In this document: positions 61,809 through 64,000 of the stretch, in pieces
How the letters are laid out: every line of letters begins with the position of its first letter
Numbering within the stretch: position 1 is the first letter of the stretch
Assembly (NCBI RefSeq): GCF_003403035.1
Contig: NZ_QURN01000006.1
Location: 248,001 to 312,000, forward strand
Length of the DNA stretch: 64,000 bases
Direction of reading: 5' to 3'
Source: Mesorhizobium denitrificans
GTDB taxonomy: Bacteria; Pseudomonadota; Alphaproteobacteria; Rhizobiales; Rhizobiaceae
Position numbers and translations under genes: made by a program
The notes under the pieces: model-generated
Seen by the model: the letters and a program-made list of their open reading frames with translations, nothing else
Told to the model about the DNA's origin: nothing
Database searches by the model: none

Positions 61809-62106
61809 TTTCAGTCCTCCATTCCAATGCGATTTCCTTTGCCCGGCGAATGTCGCTTTGCTGAGTGCTCTTGTCACCTCCGCAAAGCAATAGAATCAAA
61901 ACTGCACCTGCATCGACAAAATAGACACGGTAGCCCGGCCCATAGTGAATTCGCAGTTCGCTGATCCCGGCACCAACTGGTTCGACATCGCCGGCATTTC
62001 CTGCAGCAAGGCGATTCAGGCGTGCAGCTATCAATGCCTTGGCGCGCTCATCCTTCAGTTTGCTGACCCACTTCTGGAAGCTGGTCGATTGCAGCAATGA
62101 TTTCAT
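61801..62106 (-). CDS. RelE/ParE-superfamily toxin (HigB/phage Gp49-like)
   Basis: A 101-residue toxin: STSFQKWVSKLKDERAKALI, ELRIHYGPGYRVYFVDAG and LLLCGGDKSTQQSDIRRAKEI (cited in part) are the hallmarks of this addiction-module killer family, which cleaves mRNA at the ribosome. Toxin-first order matches higBA-type pairs. It is located just downstream of tRNA-Leu. Confidence 0.93.
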   Translation of the reverse strand: MKSLLQSTSFQKWVSKLKDERAKALIAARLNRLAAGNAGDVEPVGAGISELRIHYGPGYRVYFVDAGAVLILLLCGGDKSTQQSDIRRAKEIALEWRTENG

Positions 62107-62159
62107 GGGAAATGTAACTTATAAAATACAGATTTTCAAGCAATAGCTGAGATGAGAAA

Positions 62160-62244
62160 TGGTGCCCCTAGCCGGAATCGAACCAGCACTCCTTGCGGAA
62201 TCCGATTTTGAGTCGGACGCGTCTACCAGTTCCGCCATAGGGGC
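62160..62244 (-). tRNA. tRNA-Leu(CAA)
   Basis: An 85-base class II tRNA on the minus strand: acceptor GCCCCTA/TAGGGGC, D arm GGCGGAACTGGTAGACGC, anticodon loop CTCAAAA (CAA), a long variable arm (TTCCGCAAGGAGT), T arm TGGTTCGATTCCG and encoded CCA. Confidence 0.95.
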
Positions 62245-62417
62245 CCGAGGTGCAAAATCGCACCGGACGGGAGCGGCAGTACACGAATGCGGCTTTCCTC
62301 GTCAACAGTGCTTATCAGGAATCAATCACGAGGCGTTTATGTTGTTCATTGCGCGCCGCCATTGCTCCGGGCTCGAAATCTCACTAGACACGCGACATCG
62401 CCAAATTCGGATGCGCA

Positions 62418-63005
62418 ATGCTTCGCAAACTTTATGACTGGACGCTGTCGCTGGCGGCGCGCAAATCGGCAGAGTGGTGGCTTGCCATCATCGCTTTCGT
62501 GGAAAGCTCCGTCTTTCTGGTTCCTGCCGACGTTCTCTACCTGCCAATGGCGTTGTCGAGGCCAGATCGCGCCTATCGCTATGCATTGGTCGCGACTATT
62601 GCCTCGGTGCTCGGCGGCATCGCCGGGTGGTTCCTCGGCCATTACGCTTATGAGGGCCTGGCAAAGCCGATACTGGAATTTTACGGCAAGCTGGATGAAT
62701 TCGAGCACCTGAAAAACTCGACCGGCATCGGGCTCATCATCATTCTGCTGGTTACGTCCGGCCTGGCGCATTTGCCGCCCATCAAGGTGGTCACGATTCT
62801 GTCCGGCGTCGTCGGCGTCAATATCTGGCTGTTTATCCTGCTGGCTATTGTCGCGCGTGGTGCGCGCTTCTTTGCATTGGCGTGGCTGCTCAAGCGCTAT
62901 GGCGAGCCGATTCGGCATTTCATCGAAAAACGTCTCGGAACAATTGCGGCGCTTGCTGCCGCTGCCGTGATTTTGCTCTACATCGCCATCAAATATCTGC
63001 ACTAG
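62418..63005 (+). CDS. DedA/YqaA-family membrane protein
   Basis: A 195-residue polytopic protein: FVESSVFLVPADVLYLPMAL (family E and P residues), GGIAGWFLGHYAYEG and the ARGARFFALAWLLKRYGEPI motif (cited in part: ARGARFFALAWLLKRYG) of DedA/VTT-domain proteins involved in lipid-carrier recycling and membrane homeostasis. 18 bases upstream of dsbB. Confidence 0.92.
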   Translation: MLRKLYDWTLSLAARKSAEWWLAIIAFVESSVFLVPADVLYLPMALSRPDRAYRYALVATIASVLGGIAGWFLGHYAYEGLAKPILEFYGKLDEFEHLKNSTGIGLIIILLVTSGLAHLPPIKVVTILSGVVGVNIWLFILLAIVARGARFFALAWLLKRYGEPIRHFIEKRLGTIAALAAAAVILLYIAIKYLH

Positions 63006-63023
63006 CTAACAGGACTGCCTGAC

Positions 63024-63530
63024 ATGAATGCCGTCACGCCTTCGTCGACTCATCTGCGCGTCGCGCTTTTTCTTGCAGTGGCGATGGCGATCACGGTCGG
63101 CACGGCGCTCGGGTTCCAGCACATTGGCGGCTACATTCCCTGCAAGCTTTGCTATGCGCAGCGCACGCCATACTACGTCGGTGCGCCGCTCATGTTGCTG
63201 GCTGCGTTGTCGGCCTATCTGCGCTGGCCGCCCATGTTGACGCGCGTCCTCTTGTGGATCGGTGCGGCCATCATGGCCTACAGCCTCTATCTGGGCGTGA
63301 AGCACGCAGGTGTCGAGTGGAACTGGTGGGCCGGTCCGACTGATTGCGGCGCGGTTGCGCCTGTCGACACAGGCGGGAAGGGCGTGCTCGATGCCATCAA
63401 CACTGTCATCCCGCCATCCTGCGACACCGCTGCACTGCGCGTACTCGGCCTGTCGTTCGCTGGCTGGAACGCAGTCGTAAGCTTTGTGCTGATGTTGGTT
63501 GCGGGTTGGGCTGCAGCGAAGCGCGCTTAA
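63024..63530 (+). CDS. dsbB: Disulfide bond formation protein B
   Basis: A 168-residue four-helix membrane protein that reoxidises DsbA with quinone. The first redox pair is in YIPCKLCYAQRTPYY, the second pair brackets a periplasmic loop (TDCGAVA ... PPSCDTA). Normal family length. Convergent with the HNH gene, overlapping its stop by 4 bases. Confidence 0.94.
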   Translation: MNAVTPSSTHLRVALFLAVAMAITVGTALGFQHIGGYIPCKLCYAQRTPYYVGAPLMLLAALSAYLRWPPMLTRVLLWIGAAIMAYSLYLGVKHAGVEWNWWAGPTDCGAVAPVDTGGKGVLDAINTVIPPSCDTAALRVLGLSFAGWNAVVSFVLMLVAGWAAAKRA

Positions 63531-64000
63531 GGCTCCAGTTCGACATCCCAGTAGAGATAGTCCATCCAGCTTTCGTGCAGATAGTTCGGCGGGAAGAGCC
63601 TGCCATTATTGTGCAGGTCATGAACGGTTGGCTGGTATGGCTTTTGGCGCGGCCACATTTTGGCCTGTGCGGGTAGCAATCCGCCCTTGCGCAAATTGCA
63701 GGGGGAACATGCGGCGACTACGTTCTCCCACGTCGTCGCGCCGCCGCAACGCCGTGGGATAACATGATCGAATGTGAGGTCCTGGTCGGTCCCGCAATAT
63801 TGGCAATGGAATCTGTCGCGCAGGAAAACGTTAAAGCGCGTGAAGGCTGGATAGCGCGAAGGCTTCACATAGGATTTCAGGCACACGACGCTCGGCAGCT
63901 TCATCGAGAAGGTCGGCGACGAAACCATGTGCTCGTATTCAGCGACAATATTCACGCGATCAAGGAACACAGCCTTGATTGCGTCCTGCCAGGACCACAG
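63527..64000 (-). CDS. HNH endonuclease (5' end beyond the window)
   Basis: The visible 158 codons include LRDRFHCQYCGTDQDLTFDHVIPRRCGG (cited in part: CQYCGTDQDLTFDHVIPR) and VAACSPCNLRKGG, the Cys4 zinc site and HNH core, ending LHDSW-like YLYWDVELEP. The frame stays open to the window edge (WSWQDAIKAVF visible), so the start is outside. It is the common 185-residue Rhizobiales HNH protein; function unproven. Confidence 0.9.
   Translation of the reverse strand: MWSWQDAIKAVFLDRVNIVAEYEHMVSSPTFSMKLPSVVCLKSYVKPSRYPAFTRFNVFLRDRFHCQYCGTDQDLTFDHVIPRRCGGATTWENVVAACSPCNLRKGGLLPAQAKMWPRQKPYQPTVHDLHNNGRLFPPNYLHESWMDYLYWDVELEP

Overview
The window is chromosomal DNA of an alphaproteobacterium of the order Hyphomicrobiales (Rhizobiales). 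Three things support this: the PhyR-NepR-EcfG general stress module, the gene orders accA-xerD-aroK-aroB-CBS protein and argH-lptM-lysA-DUF4175, and the resemblance of many proteins to Brucella/Phyllobacterium-type homologues. The genus cannot be fixed by reading alone. Most of the window is coding.

Layout. 1-3204: 3' end of the phosphate operon, pstA(partial)-pstB-phoU-phoB. 3207-7983: a general-stress island with phyR, nepR and ecfG, a single-domain response regulator and six small envelope genes (lipoprotein, DUF1328, DUF883, holin-like, 56-aa membrane protein, PRC-barrel). Seven GGAAC-N16-CGTT/CATT elements can be read here, so the island appears to be largely its own regulon. 8033-11628: a Cys-type sulfatase, then a VOC dioxygenase/esterase/GNAT operon. 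11625-13837: a phospholipid module (CDP-alcohol transferase, PlsC, CdsA). 14374-20653: surface polysaccharide genes (flippase, pyruvyl transferase, glycosyltransferase, aminotransferase, acetyltransferase, initiating sugar transferase). 20797-27554: unknown and decaying genes (an MFS transporter without its N-terminus, a MAPEG fragment, a tRNA-Arg relic) around a NarX/LuxR-type two-component pair and a Gly/Asp-rich protein.

27745-43387: tRNA-Arg(CCT) followed by mainly housekeeping genes: M20 peptidase, D,D-carboxypeptidase, His-rich CobW GTPase, TusA, L,D-transpeptidase, accA, xerD, aroK, aroB, CBS protein, receiver protein, GST, DUF4175, lysA, lptM. 43448-50161: argH, tlpA and the glycerol-3-phosphate transporter ugpBAEC, a classical PhoB target family that fits the phoB gene at the start of the window.

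50158-53923 is the most interesting locus: a bufferin-type RiPP cluster (bufA precursor, bufB MNIO/DUF692 enzyme, bufC partner, DoxX protein) on the minus strand. Divergent from it are an ECF sigma factor of the SigF type and its NrsF-type membrane anti-sigma. Matching promoter elements (GTAACA-N15/16-CGAA) lie on both strands of the shared intergenic region, and a strong hairpin sits between bufA and bufB. Together these suggest a self-contained metal-responsive circuit that makes a copper-binding modified peptide.

53988-64000: a CoxE-like VWA protein and MoxR ATPase separated by a GNAT gene and an opposite-strand HNH gene; hbd-etfA-etfB; an acyl-CoA synthetase overlapping a RelE-type toxin-antitoxin pair; tRNA-Leu(CAA); a DedA-family protein; DsbB; and a partial HNH endonuclease at the right edge. 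Short palindromic repeats (CCCCTCATCCGCCTGCCGGC type) occur in three intergenic regions.
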